45,850 bases of DNA from assembly GCA_023417775.1 (NCBI GenBank), contig JAEZEJ010000116.1, forward strand, positions 1 through 45,850, given 5' to 3'. Source of the stretch: Actinomycetes bacterium. GTDB taxonomy: Bacteria; Actinomycetota; Actinomycetes; Propionibacteriales; Nocardioidaceae. Made by a program: the position numbers and the translations under genes. Shown piece after piece: positions 23,061 through 31,097 of this stretch. Each line of letters starts with the position of its first letter. The stretch's first letter is position 1. The notes under the pieces are model-generated. The model was not told the origin of the DNA. It did no database searches and was given only the letters and a program-made list of their open reading frames with translations.

Positions 23061-23462
23061 TCAGCCCTCGATGCGGTGCTGCGCGGCATCGCGCAGCGCA
23101 TCGGCGAAGGCCGGGTTGTGCGTGGCGAGCTGCTCGAAGGCATCGGCCGTGAAGTGCAGCGCCTGCACATCGGTGGTGGTGACGACGGTCGCACTCCTCA
23201 GCCGGCCGGTCACCAGGGCGATCTCGCCGACCACGTCGCCGGGCTGCAAGGTGGCGACCACGTCCCCGTCCTTGCGGATCTCCACGGAGCCGTCGAGCAG
23301 GATGTAGGCCTTATCAGCGGGCTGGTGCTCGACGACCATCGCCCAGTTCGCGGGGATGTGAACGCTCTGCCCGGTGCTCGCCAATGCCTTGATCGTGGCA
23401 TCGTCGAAGTCGGTGAGACGCTGCAACGCCGAGACGATTTCGGCGTCGGACTTTCGTGCCAT
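23061..23462 (-). CDS. Stand-alone cyclic nucleotide-binding domain protein
   Basis: A 133-residue protein starting at ATG 23462 behind AAAGGAAC. It is a single CRP-type cNMP domain: AYILLDGSVEIRKDGDVV, then PGDVVGEIALVTGRLRSATV, the phosphate-binding cassette with Glu80 and Arg89, the pair that binds ribose and cyclic phosphate in CRP and PKA. There is no helix-turn-helix, so it is not a transcription factor by itself. It diverges from a membrane adenylate cyclase across 112 bp, which suggests a cAMP sensor. Confidence 0.88.
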   Translation of the reverse strand: MARKSDAEIVSALQRLTDFDDATIKALASTGQSVHIPANWAMVVEHQPADKAYILLDGSVEIRKDGDVVATLQPGDVVGEIALVTGRLRSATVVTTTDVQALHFTADAFEQLATHNPAFADALRDAAQHRIEG

Positions 23463-23574
23463 GCTGGTTCCTTTCGGTGAGTTGTGCCCCACGGTAGGCC
23501 AGTTCCTGCTTTGATGTGGAGCGATGCGTCGGAGTTCAGACGCTCATCTGACGGACGCACAAGGAGCAACGGCC

Positions 23575-25101
23575 ATGGGACGTGCGGAGTCACGCATGTT
23601 CGGCTCGCGTCTCCTGGGACCTCCGGACCAGTCGCCGCGACGGTTGCGGGTGCGGGTGCAATTGCTGTTGAGCATCCTGCTCGTCGGCACCCACCTGATC
23701 GGCGTGGGGATCGCCGTGGTGCTCTCCGTGGTGGTGATCCCGGCCCCGGCACCGACGCGCGCCATGATCATCGCGGTGGCGATCGCGGTCCCGGTCTACG
23801 TCGCCGTCGCGGTATTGCTGGGCATGTGGTGGGGCACGGCGAGGGCGCTCTCGGCTTTGCACTGGGCGCTACGTGATGAAGAGCCGACACCGCGGGCGTT
23901 GCGCCGATCGTTGCGCGTCCCGGTCTCGCTCACCACGACGCAGGCGCTGCTGTGGCTCGGCGGGGTGGTGCTCTTCACACTCCTCGCGGTGATCATCCAG
24001 CCCGACCGGGCCCTCACCACCGGGTTCACCGTCGCGATCACGATGGTCATCGTCTCGGCGATCGCCTTCCTGCTCAGCGAGTTCGCGATGCGCCCCGTCG
24101 CGGCCCGAGCGCTCGCGGTCGGTGCGGCTCCGCAGGCCCGGCTGGGCGTGGGCGCCAGGATGCTGGTGTTCTGGATCCTCGGCACCGGCGTGCCGATCGC
24201 GGGGCTGCTCGCGGTGGCCGTGCTCTCCTTCATGCTCGACGACATCGACGAGACACTGCTGGCCGTCACGACCGTGGTCATCGCCGCGGTGGTGCTGGTG
24301 TTCGGCTTCTTCGTCACCTGGCTCAATGCTCGAGCCGTCACGGCACCGGTCCGCACGGTGCGCGATGCGATGCGCGATGTGCAGCGGGGGCGGTTGGACG
24401 CCGAGGTGCCGGTCTACGACGGCACCGAGCTCGGTGCGCTGCAGGTGGGCTTCAACGAGATGGCCGCAGGCTTGAGGGAGCGCGAAAGGCTCCGTGACGT
24501 CTTCGGGCGTCAGGTGGGACGCGATGTCGCCGAGGCCGCCCTGGCCGATATCGAGCTGGGCGGTCAGGCGCGCGAGGCGACGGTGCTGTTCGTCGATCTG
24601 ACGGGGTCGACCGGCTTCGCCACCGACCGGGACCCGGCCGAGGTCGTCGATGTCCTCAATCGCTTCTTCGGCGTGGTCGTCCAGGAGGTCGACGCGCACG
24701 ACGGCCTGGTCAACAAGTTCATGGGCGATGCGGTCCTCGCGGTCTTCGGGGCACCGGCCGAACGCCCGGATCACGCGGCCATCGCGCTGGCGGCCGCCCG
24801 CTCGATGGCCGAGAGGCTGCCGCGGGAGATGTCCGAGATCGACTTCGGCATCGGGGTGGCCACCGGGCGGGTCGTCGCCGGCTATGTCGGGCACGAGTCC
24901 CGCTTCGAGTACACGGTCATCGGCGATGCGGTGAATGCGGCCTCCCGGATCACCGATCTGGCCAAGCGGGTCGAGGGTCGAGCATTGGCCGACGGCGCGA
25001 GCGTGGAGGCCGCCGGGGCCGAGGGGGAGTGGATCGCGTACGAGAGCGTCACCCTGCGCGGCAGGACGACGCCCTCGCATCTCTTCACGCTGGGGGAGTG
25101 A
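23575..25101 (+). CDS. Membrane class III adenylate/guanylate cyclase with HAMP domain
   Basis: A 508-residue protein from ATG 23575, chosen for AAGGAG (23561-23566). Six hydrophobic segments fill the first ~260 residues, then a HAMP domain (NARAVTAPVRTVRDAMRDV and ELGALQVGFNEMAAG), then the cyclase domain from about 330. Metal-binding Asp residues are in VLFVDLTGSTGFA (near 341) and MGDAVLAVFGAP. NKFMGDAV supplies the purine-specifying Lys, and YTVIGDAVNAASRI the Asp and the transition-state Asn/Arg. The arrangement resembles mycobacterial Rv1318c-Rv1320c and Rv3645. All catalytic residues look intact; cAMP is the likely product. Confidence 0.92.
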   Translation: MGRAESRMFGSRLLGPPDQSPRRLRVRVQLLLSILLVGTHLIGVGIAVVLSVVVIPAPAPTRAMIIAVAIAVPVYVAVAVLLGMWWGTARALSALHWALRDEEPTPRALRRSLRVPVSLTTTQALLWLGGVVLFTLLAVIIQPDRALTTGFTVAITMVIVSAIAFLLSEFAMRPVAARALAVGAAPQARLGVGARMLVFWILGTGVPIAGLLAVAVLSFMLDDIDETLLAVTTVVIAAVVLVFGFFVTWLNARAVTAPVRTVRDAMRDVQRGRLDAEVPVYDGTELGALQVGFNEMAAGLRERERLRDVFGRQVGRDVAEAALADIELGGQAREATVLFVDLTGSTGFATDRDPAEVVDVLNRFFGVVVQEVDAHDGLVNKFMGDAVLAVFGAPAERPDHAAIALAAARSMAERLPREMSEIDFGIGVATGRVVAGYVGHESRFEYTVIGDAVNAASRITDLAKRVEGRALADGASVEAAGAEGEWIAYESVTLRGRTTPSHLFTLGE

Positions 25102-25143
25102 GAGACGCCGGGAGGCCGCCGGTGTCACCGATGGGTCCGTTCG

Positions 25144-25216
25144 TGCCCCAGGCAGGATTCGAACCTGCGACACCCGCTTTAGGAGAGCGGTGCTCTATCC
25201 CCTGAGCTACTGAGGC
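25144..25216 (-). tRNA. tRNA-Arg (anticodon CCT)
   Basis: A 73-nt cloverleaf on the minus strand. The acceptor stem pairs GCCTCAG with CTGGGGC, the anticodon arm is CCGCT-CTCCTAA-AGCGG giving anticodon CCT (reads AGG), and GGTTCGAATCC is the T-arm. The discriminator base is A and no CCA tail is encoded. It lies between the cyclase and the esterase genes. Confidence 0.95.
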
Positions 25217-25279
25217 GACGCGAACATCCTCCCACGGCGGGTCGCCGTCCTGAAGTCCGGCGTCGACAGTGGCACACTC

Positions 25280-26215
25280 GTGTGCGTGCTTCGCCGGATC
25301 ATCGTGCTGCTCCTCCTGGGTGCGGTGGCGACGGCATGCGCGCGCGAGCCGGCCCCGGCGCCATCGCCTCCTCCGGCGCCCACCTGGAATGCCGGGCCCG
25401 CGGGGGAGTGCGAGGTGCCCGAACCGGGCGTATCGGTGCACACCCTGGAGGTCGACGGCGAGGACCGGCGCTTCGTGGTCGACGTCCCCGACGGATTCAA
25501 CGGCGAACGCCTGCCGGTCGTCTTCGTCACGCATGGTCGCGGCGGACGTGCCACGGCCGCCATGGGCTACACGGGTTTCCCCGCCTACGGACAGCAGTAC
25601 GGATTCATCGTCGTCGCCCCGCAGGCCGAGGGGAGCCCGGCACTCTGGGACTTCTCCACGGGGCCGGAGGTCGAGGGCTCGGACTTCGCCTTCATCGCCG
25701 CTCTGCGCGAGCACGTGGTCGAGACCTGGTGCGGTGACGACGACCGGGTCTTCATGACCGGCTTCTCCAACGGCTCCGCGATGACCTTCGCCGCCGCGTG
25801 CCTGCCGAGCCTGCGCTTCAAGGCCTATGGAGCCGTCGCCGCCCCCGGATACGTGCCCGCCCGCTGCGACGGAGCCCCGCCCGCCTCCATCATCTACGCG
25901 CACGGCACCGCGGATCCCGTCGTGCCCTTCGTCGGCGGAGACACCGTCATCCAGTGGATCGAGCCGGCCACCCAGGTCATGAACGACTGGGCGCGACACG
26001 ACGGCTGCGCGAGCGTCGAGAGGGAGCAGATCGCCGAGGACGTGCAGGTCACCCGATGGGATGTCTGCCGTGACGAGAGCCAGCTCGCGTTCTACGTGAT
26101 CGACGGCGAGGGCCACCACTGGCCCGGCGGTGCCGTGCTGCCCGGTCTCGGCACCGGCACCCGCTCGATCAACATCACCGCCCTCATGACCGAGTTCTTC
26201 GGACTGTCCGGCTGA
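25280..26215 (+). CDS. Secreted esterase lipoprotein (LpqC/PHB depolymerase-like)
   Basis: A protein of about 311 residues starting at GTG 25280 (GTG 25286 is an alternative). RRIIVLLLLGAVATAC is a lipoprotein-type signal with Cys near residue 20, followed by a Pro-rich linker. The alpha/beta hydrolase domain shows VVFVTHGRGG (oxyanion region), FMTGFSNGSAM with the nucleophilic Ser, AHGTADPVVPF with the acidic residue, and EGHHWPG with the catalytic His. The family covers polyhydroxybutyrate depolymerases, feruloyl esterases and mycobacterial LpqC. The native ester is unknown; it acts outside the membrane. Confidence 0.88.
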   Translation: MCVLRRIIVLLLLGAVATACAREPAPAPSPPPAPTWNAGPAGECEVPEPGVSVHTLEVDGEDRRFVVDVPDGFNGERLPVVFVTHGRGGRATAAMGYTGFPAYGQQYGFIVVAPQAEGSPALWDFSTGPEVEGSDFAFIAALREHVVETWCGDDDRVFMTGFSNGSAMTFAAACLPSLRFKAYGAVAAPGYVPARCDGAPPASIIYAHGTADPVVPFVGGDTVIQWIEPATQVMNDWARHDGCASVEREQIAEDVQVTRWDVCRDESQLAFYVIDGEGHHWPGGAVLPGLGTGTRSINITALMTEFFGLSG

Positions 26216-26229
26216 GTCGGTAGGGAACA

Positions 26230-27015
26230 ATGGACGGCATGGACAAACCGATCGAGAACTGGCTGACCGACATGGACGGTGTCCTCGTCCACGAAGAACG
26301 CGCCATCGGTGGGGCGGCGGACTTCATCAAGGCGCTGCGCGACAGCGGCCGCAAGTTCATCGTGCTGACCAATAACTCGATCTACACCCCGCGGGACCTG
26401 CGCGCCCGGTTGCGGACCTCCGGCATCGACGTGCCCGAGGGGGCCATCTGGACCAGCGCGCTGGCCACGGCCAAGTTCCTCAGCGAGCAGCGGGAGAACG
26501 GCACCGCCTATGTCATCGGCGAGTCCGGGCTCACCCAGGCGCTCTACGATGCGGGCTACACCATGACCTCGCGCGATCCCGAGTACGTCGTCCTCGGCGA
26601 GACCCGCACCTACTCCTTCGAGGCGATCACCCGCGCCATCCAGCTGATCGTCGACGGCGCGCGTTTCATCGCCACCAATCCGGACACCACCGGACCCTCG
26701 CCCACCGGCCCGCTGCCGGCCACGGGATCGGTCGCCGCGCTCATCACCCGCGCCACCGGCGTCGAGCCGTACTTCGTCGGCAAGCCCAATCCGCTGATGA
26801 TGCGCAGTGCGCTCAACCAGATCCAGGCCCACTCGGAGACGACCGTGATGATCGGCGACCGGATGGACACCGATGTGCTCTCGGGACTGGAGGCCGGCCT
26901 GCGCACCATCTTGGTGATGACCGGCTCCACCCGCCGTGAGGAGATCGAGCGCTTCCCGTACCGGCCGACTCGCGTGGTGGACTCCATCGCCGATGTCGTC
27001 GGGCTGGTGGAGTGA
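26230..27015 (+). CDS. HAD-IIA (NagD-like) phosphatase
   Basis: A 261-residue HAD hydrolase from ATG 26230, with AGGGAA just upstream; ATG 26239 is an alternative. Motif I is WLTDMDGVLVHEE (nucleophile Asp), motif II VLTNNS, followed by the HAD-IIA cap (YTPRDLRARLRTSGIDVPEG), motif III Lys in YFVGKPNP, and motif IV MIGDRMDTDVLSGLEAG. These enzymes dephosphorylate nucleotides or small sugar phosphates in the cytosol. The gene starts a compact operon with the epimerase (4-bp gap) and a 56-residue protein. Confidence 0.92.
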   Translation: MDGMDKPIENWLTDMDGVLVHEERAIGGAADFIKALRDSGRKFIVLTNNSIYTPRDLRARLRTSGIDVPEGAIWTSALATAKFLSEQRENGTAYVIGESGLTQALYDAGYTMTSRDPEYVVLGETRTYSFEAITRAIQLIVDGARFIATNPDTTGPSPTGPLPATGSVAALITRATGVEPYFVGKPNPLMMRSALNQIQAHSETTVMIGDRMDTDVLSGLEAGLRTILVMTGSTRREEIERFPYRPTRVVDSIADVVGLVE

Positions 27016-27019
27016 GGCC

Positions 27020-27916
27020 GTGCGCGTCTTCCTGACCGGCGCGAACGGTGTGATGGGCCTGGCCACGATCGATGCCCTCATCGGAGCCGGACACGAGGTC
27101 GTCGGCCTCGTCCGGGGTCCCGATGCCGCCGAGCTCGTCGAGGAGCACGGCGGACAGGTCTGGTACGGGGATGTCTTCGATGCGACCGCGCTGCGAGCGG
27201 GGATGGGCGGCTGCGATGTCGTGGTCAACTTCGCGACGCGCATCCCGATCGGCGCCACCGCCTATCGTCCCGGCTCGCTCACGGCGGTCAACCGGTTGCG
27301 CCGGGAGGGCGCGGCGACGGTCGCCGCGGTGGCCCGCGAGCTGCGGATCGAGCGCTTCGTGCAACAGAGCCTCAGCTTCATCTACCAGGGGCGCGGCGAT
27401 GAGTGGATCGACGAGTTCTCCCCGGTCGACGTCACCTGGGTCACCGAGGCGCTGGTCATCGCCGAGGACCATGCCCGGTCGATCGAGCAGGCCGGCGGCA
27501 CCTCGGTGCGGCTGCGCTACGGGCTCATCGTGGGCGATGACCGCAACACCCGCTATCTGCTGAACCGCGCCCGCCGTGGCAAGCCCTTCGCCCTCGGCGA
27601 TCCCGATGGATGGATGCACGTCATCCATCCCGATGACATCGGCACCTCCGTCGTGGCGGCCCTCACCGCCCCGGCCGGTGCCTACAATGTCGGCGCCGAA
27701 CCGCTGCGACGGCGCTCCTATGCCGACCTGATCGCCCGGGCCGCGGGCCGCGAGCAGGGGGACTTCCTCGCGCCGTGGATCGTGGAACTCGGGGGTGACA
27801 AGATGGAGATGCTCACCCGCTCACACCGGGTCAGCTCCGCGCTCTTCACCGAGCGCACCGGCTGGCGGCCCCGCCATCCCGAACTCACCGAAGACTGGTT
27901 CCCCACCCGTGACTGA
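27020..27916 (+). CDS. NAD(P)-dependent epimerase/dehydratase family protein
   Basis: A 298-residue extended SDR protein starting at GTG 27020. VRVFLTGANGVMGLATIDAL is the TGxxGxxG dinucleotide site, DVVVNFATRIPIG follows strand 4, and FVQQSLSFIYQGRGDEW gives the Ser-containing catalytic strand. A clear YxxxK motif is missing. RYGLIVGDDRNTRYLL and MHVIHPDDIGTSVVAAL place it with atypical SDRs. Substrate is unknown. It overlaps the next small gene by 8 bp. Confidence 0.88.
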   Translation: MRVFLTGANGVMGLATIDALIGAGHEVVGLVRGPDAAELVEEHGGQVWYGDVFDATALRAGMGGCDVVVNFATRIPIGATAYRPGSLTAVNRLRREGAATVAAVARELRIERFVQQSLSFIYQGRGDEWIDEFSPVDVTWVTEALVIAEDHARSIEQAGGTSVRLRYGLIVGDDRNTRYLLNRARRGKPFALGDPDGWMHVIHPDDIGTSVVAALTAPAGAYNVGAEPLRRRSYADLIARAAGREQGDFLAPWIVELGGDKMEMLTRSHRVSSALFTERTGWRPRHPELTEDWFPTRD

Positions 27917-28079
27917 CGAGACTCCCGCGCAGCGCCGGGCCCGGCTGCGGCGCGCGGCCGAGCTGCTGGGCGATCTGCTGCCGGAGACCACGAGCGACGA
28001 ACGCGATCCCGGCGGTGACGACACCGGCTCCCGCGAACGCGATCTGCTCCGCGATCGGCCCCCGCACCACGGGGGCTAG
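27909..28079 (+). CDS. Small charged protein of unknown function
   Basis: A 56-residue, highly charged, Arg- and Asp-rich protein from GTG 27909, overlapping the epimerase stop by 8 bp. AQRRARLRRAAELLGDLLPE could form an amphipathic helix; the rest is Asp/Glu/Arg disorder ending RPPHHGG. Similar small charged proteins follow such genes in other actinobacteria, to my recollection. Coupling supports that it is translated; no function can be assigned. Confidence 0.6.
   Translation: MTDETPAQRRARLRRAAELLGDLLPETTSDERDPGGDDTGSRERDLLRDRPPHHGG
28058..28076. terminator. Candidate bidirectional terminator
   Basis: GCCCCC (28058-28063) pairs with GGGGGC (28071-28076) across GCACCAC. The stem overlaps the last codons of the 56-residue gene and lies 12 bp before the convergent mscL stop. 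Confidence 0.4.
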
Positions 28080-28087
28080 GGTGCGTC

Positions 28088-28519
28088 TCAGCGCTGCTCG
28101 GGCGGGACGTCGTCCGGGGTGCGCTCGAAGTTCCCGCCGGTGAGGGCGTCGCGGATCTCCCGCAGCAGCAGGACGTCCTCGCTCGGGCCCTCGGGCTCGG
28201 GCTCCTCGCCGCGCTGCAGTCGCTCGAGCAGGCGCTTCGAGGGCACGACGAAGATGAAGTAGACGACGGCCGCGGTGATGATGAAGGTGATGACCGCGTT
28301 GATGAAGCCGCCGATGTTGACGAAGGTGTTCGGGTTGTCCCCGAGGACCCGGAAGCCGAAGCCCTGCGCGTCGACCCCGCCGAGCGAGGCGATGATCGGA
28401 TCGATGAATGAGGACGTGAACGCGGCGACCAGCGCGGTGAACGCGGTGCCGACGACGACCGCGACCGCCAGATCGACGATATTGCCGCGGAACAAGAAGT
28501 CCTTGAAGCCCTTGAGCAT
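28088..28519 (-). CDS. mscL: Large-conductance mechanosensitive channel MscL
   Basis: A 143-residue protein starting at ATG 28519. MLKGFKDFLFRGNIVDLAVA is the N-terminal amphipathic and first membrane helix (pore-lining, VVVGTAFTALV), FIDPIIASLGG the external loop start, and FIITAAVVYFIFVVPSKRLL the second helix, followed by a C-terminal helical bundle (SEDVLLLREIRDAL). It opens a wide pore under membrane tension during osmotic downshock. It is last in a minus-strand group with FmdB-like and SAF proteins. Confidence 0.96.
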   Translation of the reverse strand: MLKGFKDFLFRGNIVDLAVAVVVGTAFTALVAAFTSSFIDPIIASLGGVDAQGFGFRVLGDNPNTFVNIGGFINAVITFIITAAVVYFIFVVPSKRLLERLQRGEEPEPEGPSEDVLLLREIRDALTGGNFERTPDDVPPEQR

Positions 28520-28588
28520 GTCTGCGTTACCCCCTGGTGGAGAAAGCCGTCAGAGGAACTGTATGCCCCCGGCACGGTGATCGACCAG

Positions 28589-29158
28589 TCACTGCGCCGA
28601 CTGGACGAGGGTGAGCCTGCCCACGAGGGTGGCCCGGGCGATGGCGGCGGCAGCCGCGGAATCGGCCTCGACGCCGACGGCCGTCCTGGCGTCGCTCTCG
28701 TCCACGAGCGCGACCGCGACGCCGGTGGCGAGGGTCAGCCCATCGGCATCCGTGCCGTCGGCGACGGCCAGCACGTCCACCCGGTCGCCGGGACGCACCA
28801 GCGCCGCGACCTCAGGCTCGACGACGACGCTCGCCAGCACGGTGCCGTCCGCGGTGGACCGTGGATCGACGACCCGCCGGTCGGTGAAGGGCTCGCCGGC
28901 CCGCATCGCCCCGGCGACCTGTCGCCCCGAGAGCTCCTGGACGGGGTGATCGGTGGCGAGCTCGGCGGGGACCTCCACGATGCGGACATCGGCATCGGAC
29001 AGCCGGTGCCCACTGGGCAGATCGCGCGCCGCGACCGGGGTCGGCGAGGTCTGGGGCGCGTCGGTGAGCGCCGCGAGACCGGCGAGGACGGCCAGCCCCG
29101 TGAGCACGGCGCAGAGCGAGCGGCGGTGGTCGGCGATCAGCCGTGACAGGCGTTCCAT
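28589..29158 (-). CDS. SAF-domain (RcpC/CpaB-like) membrane-anchored protein
   Basis: A 189-residue protein starting at ATG 29158 with one membrane helix near the N-terminus (LCAVLTGLAVLAGLAAL, about 14-32). VAARDLPSGHRLSDADVRIV begins a SAF domain, ending near FTDRRVVDPRS. The CpaB/RcpC-like second half has VRPGDRVDVLAVADG. Related proteins assist Flp pilus assembly, but no other pilus genes are present, so a general envelope role is more cautious. Confidence 0.85.
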   Translation of the reverse strand: MERLSRLIADHRRSLCAVLTGLAVLAGLAALTDAPQTSPTPVAARDLPSGHRLSDADVRIVEVPAELATDHPVQELSGRQVAGAMRAGEPFTDRRVVDPRSTADGTVLASVVVEPEVAALVRPGDRVDVLAVADGTDADGLTLATGVAVALVDESDARTAVGVEADSAAAAAIARATLVGRLTLVQSAQ

Positions 29159-29228
29159 GCCGCGAGATTAGGGGCGGACGGCCGATCTGTCCGGCATCGT
29201 CCACAGGGCCCGGCTGAGCGGGCGACTC

Positions 29229-29540
29229 TCAGGACGTGGAGGCCGTGCTGCTCGACGAGGAGGTCGAGGTGTTCGAGGAGGTCGAGGTCGAGGTGCTCCC
29301 GGTGCTGGAGGAGGACGACGAGTCCTTCGACGCCGCGTCGCTCGCGGAGGAGGTCGAGGAGCCCGAACGGCTGTCGTTGCGGTAGAAACCCGATCCCTTG
29401 AAGACCACGCCGACGGCGCCGAAGACCTTGCGCAGACGGCCCTGACATGCCGGGCACTCGGTGAGCGCGTCATCGGAGAAGCTCTGGCGGACCTCCAGGC
29501 CCTCGCCACACTCGGTGCACTGGTACTGGTACATGGGCAC
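29229..29540 (-). CDS. FmdB-like zinc ribbon protein with Ser/Thr-rich tail
   Basis: A 103-residue protein from GTG 29540 (then MPMYQYQC, the usual MPxYxYxC start) with GGGGAGAG about 8 nt upstream; ATG 29534 is possible. The first ~50 residues form the FmdB zinc ribbon: CTEC and CPAC pairs and RKVFGAVGVVFKGSGFYRND. The last ~50 residues are almost only Ser, Thr and Asn. FmdB-family proteins are putative regulators of unknown mechanism. It heads the group leading to the SAF protein and MscL. Confidence 0.88.
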   Translation of the reverse strand: MPMYQYQCTECGEGLEVRQSFSDDALTECPACQGRLRKVFGAVGVVFKGSGFYRNDSRSGSSTSSASDAASKDSSSSSSTGSTSTSTSSNTSTSSSSSTASTS

Positions 29541-29626
29541 GGTCGGTTCTCTCCCCACGGTAGAAATGCTGCCATCTGAGGGTACAGTGGCCTCCTAGCG
29601 AATCGTCGACCGAGGACTCCACCGCT

Positions 29627-30994
29627 GTGACTGAATGGCTGCTGCTGGCTGCCTCGTTGTTGCTCATGATCGGCTGCGGCGTATTCGTCGCAGCCGAGTT
29701 CTCCTTCGTCACCGTCGACCGGGCGACCGTCGACCGGCGGGCGGCCGCGGGCGAACGTGGAGCCGTCGGCACCCATAAGGCGCTGACCACGCTCTCGACT
29801 CAGCTGAGCGGCGCGCAGCTGGGCATCACCATCACCAATCTCGCCATCGGCTATCTCGCCGAGCCCGCCATCGGACGACTGCTGCACGATCCGCTCGCGG
29901 CGCTGGGTCTGACCGGCGGGAGCCTCCGCGCGGCCAGCTATGGCGTCGCGCTGGTGCTCAGCACGGTCGTGACGATGCTCGTGGGCGAGCTGATCCCGAA
30001 GAACTTCGCGCTGTCGCTGCCCTACCGCACCGCCATCCTGACGCAGTTGCCGCAGCGCTGGTTCACCCGGGCGATGGCCTGGCCGATCCGCGGCCTCAAT
30101 CAGATGGCCAACAACACGCTGCGCTGGCTGGGAGTGGAGCCGCAGGAGGAGCTGCGGTCGGCGCGCTCGCCGATCGAGCTGCGGTCGCTGGTCCTCCGCT
30201 CGGCCGATCACGGGGCCATCGACGATGAGACGGCCGATCTCGTCGCCCGCAGCATCGCCTTCGGCGATCGCACCGCCGCCGACGTGCGTACGCCGCGGGT
30301 GCGGGTGCGCTTCCTCCACGAGCGCGACACCGCGCTGGACCTCATCGAGGCGGCTCGCCAGACCGGGCACTCGCGATTCCCGGTGATCGGCACCTCGCCG
30401 GATGACATCGTCGGCATCGCGCACATCAAGAAGGCGGTCGCGGTGCCGGTGGAACGGCGCCGCTCGGTCCGTGTGGAGGAGATCCTCGACCCGCCGACCA
30501 CCGTGCCGGACTCCATCGAGCTCGACCCGCTGCTCTCCCTGCTGCGCGAGGAGGGCCACCAGATGGCGATCGTGCTCGACGAGTACGGCGGCACCGACGG
30601 CGTGGTGACACTGGAGGACCTGGTCGAGGAGATCGTCGGCGATATCGCCGACGAGCACGACCGGTGGGCGGCGCACAGCCGCCATCGGCGTGACGGCACC
30701 TGGTCCCTCTCGGGGCTCCTCCGCCCCGACGAGGTCTTCGAGCTCACGGCGATCGCACTCCCCGAGAGCGAGGACTACGAGACCCTCGCCGGGTTGATCC
30801 TCGAACGTCTCGGGCGGCTCGCCCAACGCGGCGACCACGTCGTCGTGGAGCTCACGCAGACACCCGACAGCGAGGAGGAGTCCCTCGTGCCGCTGCTGGT
30901 CACGCTGACCGTCGACCGGGTGGAGGGGCGTCGCATCGATCGCGTCTCGATGACCGTCGAGGAGTCGATCGGTCGGGGCGAGGGGTCGGCATGA
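29627..30994 (+). CDS. CNNM/CorC-type hemolysin family protein 1
   Basis: A 455-residue protein starting at GTG 29627. The DUF21 (CNNM) membrane domain covers about 1-190: LLLMIGCGVFVAAEFSFVTV, LSGAQLGITITNLAIGYLAE, and TMLVGELIPKNFALSLPYR. Two CBS domains follow (about 205-330; RTPRVRVRFLHERDTALDL and IVLDEYGGTDGVVTLEDLV), then a CorC/HlyC transporter-associated domain at the C-terminus (about 345-440). Homologues take part in Mg2+ efflux or resistance. Its stop TGA is inside an ATGA at the left edge of a 101-bp insertion before its paralogue. Confidence 0.93.
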   Translation: MTEWLLLAASLLLMIGCGVFVAAEFSFVTVDRATVDRRAAAGERGAVGTHKALTTLSTQLSGAQLGITITNLAIGYLAEPAIGRLLHDPLAALGLTGGSLRAASYGVALVLSTVVTMLVGELIPKNFALSLPYRTAILTQLPQRWFTRAMAWPIRGLNQMANNTLRWLGVEPQEELRSARSPIELRSLVLRSADHGAIDDETADLVARSIAFGDRTAADVRTPRVRVRFLHERDTALDLIEAARQTGHSRFPVIGTSPDDIVGIAHIKKAVAVPVERRRSVRVEEILDPPTTVPDSIELDPLLSLLREEGHQMAIVLDEYGGTDGVVTLEDLVEEIVGDIADEHDRWAAHSRHRRDGTWSLSGLLRPDEVFELTAIALPESEDYETLAGLILERLGRLAQRGDHVVVELTQTPDSEEESLVPLLVTLTVDRVEGRRIDRVSMTVEESIGRGEGSA

Positions 30995-31097
30995 GCGATC
31001 GTAGAACCGAGATGTGCTGGGTATTCGTCAACCGAGACCGCGCCTGGTCGACGAATACCCAGTACATCTCGGTCCAGGTGGGGACGATGGCATGAGC
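30988..31097. mobile_element. MITE/REP-like palindromic insertion with 9-bp flanking repeats
   Basis: GGCATGAGC occurs at 30988-30996 and again at 31089-31097. Between them lies a 68-nt palindrome (31006-31073). ATCGT (30998-31002) and ACGAT (31084-31088) are inverted just inside the flanking repeats. Removing one repeat plus the insert (101 bp) would restore a plain ATGA overlap between the two CNNM genes. No transposase is encoded here, so mobility is inference. Confidence 0.6.
31006..31073. repeat. 28-bp inverted repeat (long hairpin)
   Basis: The left arm 31006-31033 starts ACCGAGATG and ends GTCAACC; the right arm 31046-31073 is its reverse complement with two mismatches (positions 11 and 25 of the arm). 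The loop is 12 nt. The RNA would form a very stable hairpin between two genes and could reduce expression of the second. Confidence 0.92.

Noticed and set aside
25139..25216. Possible att site at the tRNA-Arg 3' end
   Set aside because: No repeat of the tRNA 3' end and no integrase or phage gene was seen within the window.
25085..26230. A 381-codon minus-strand frame over the tRNA and the esterase gene
   Set aside because: It reads through the tRNA-Arg and opposite a hydrolase with a complete catalytic triad.
28589..29158. Flp/tad pilus assembly locus suggested by the CpaB-like protein
   Set aside because: No prepilin, ATPase or secretin genes are nearby, so only the SAF domain is claimed.
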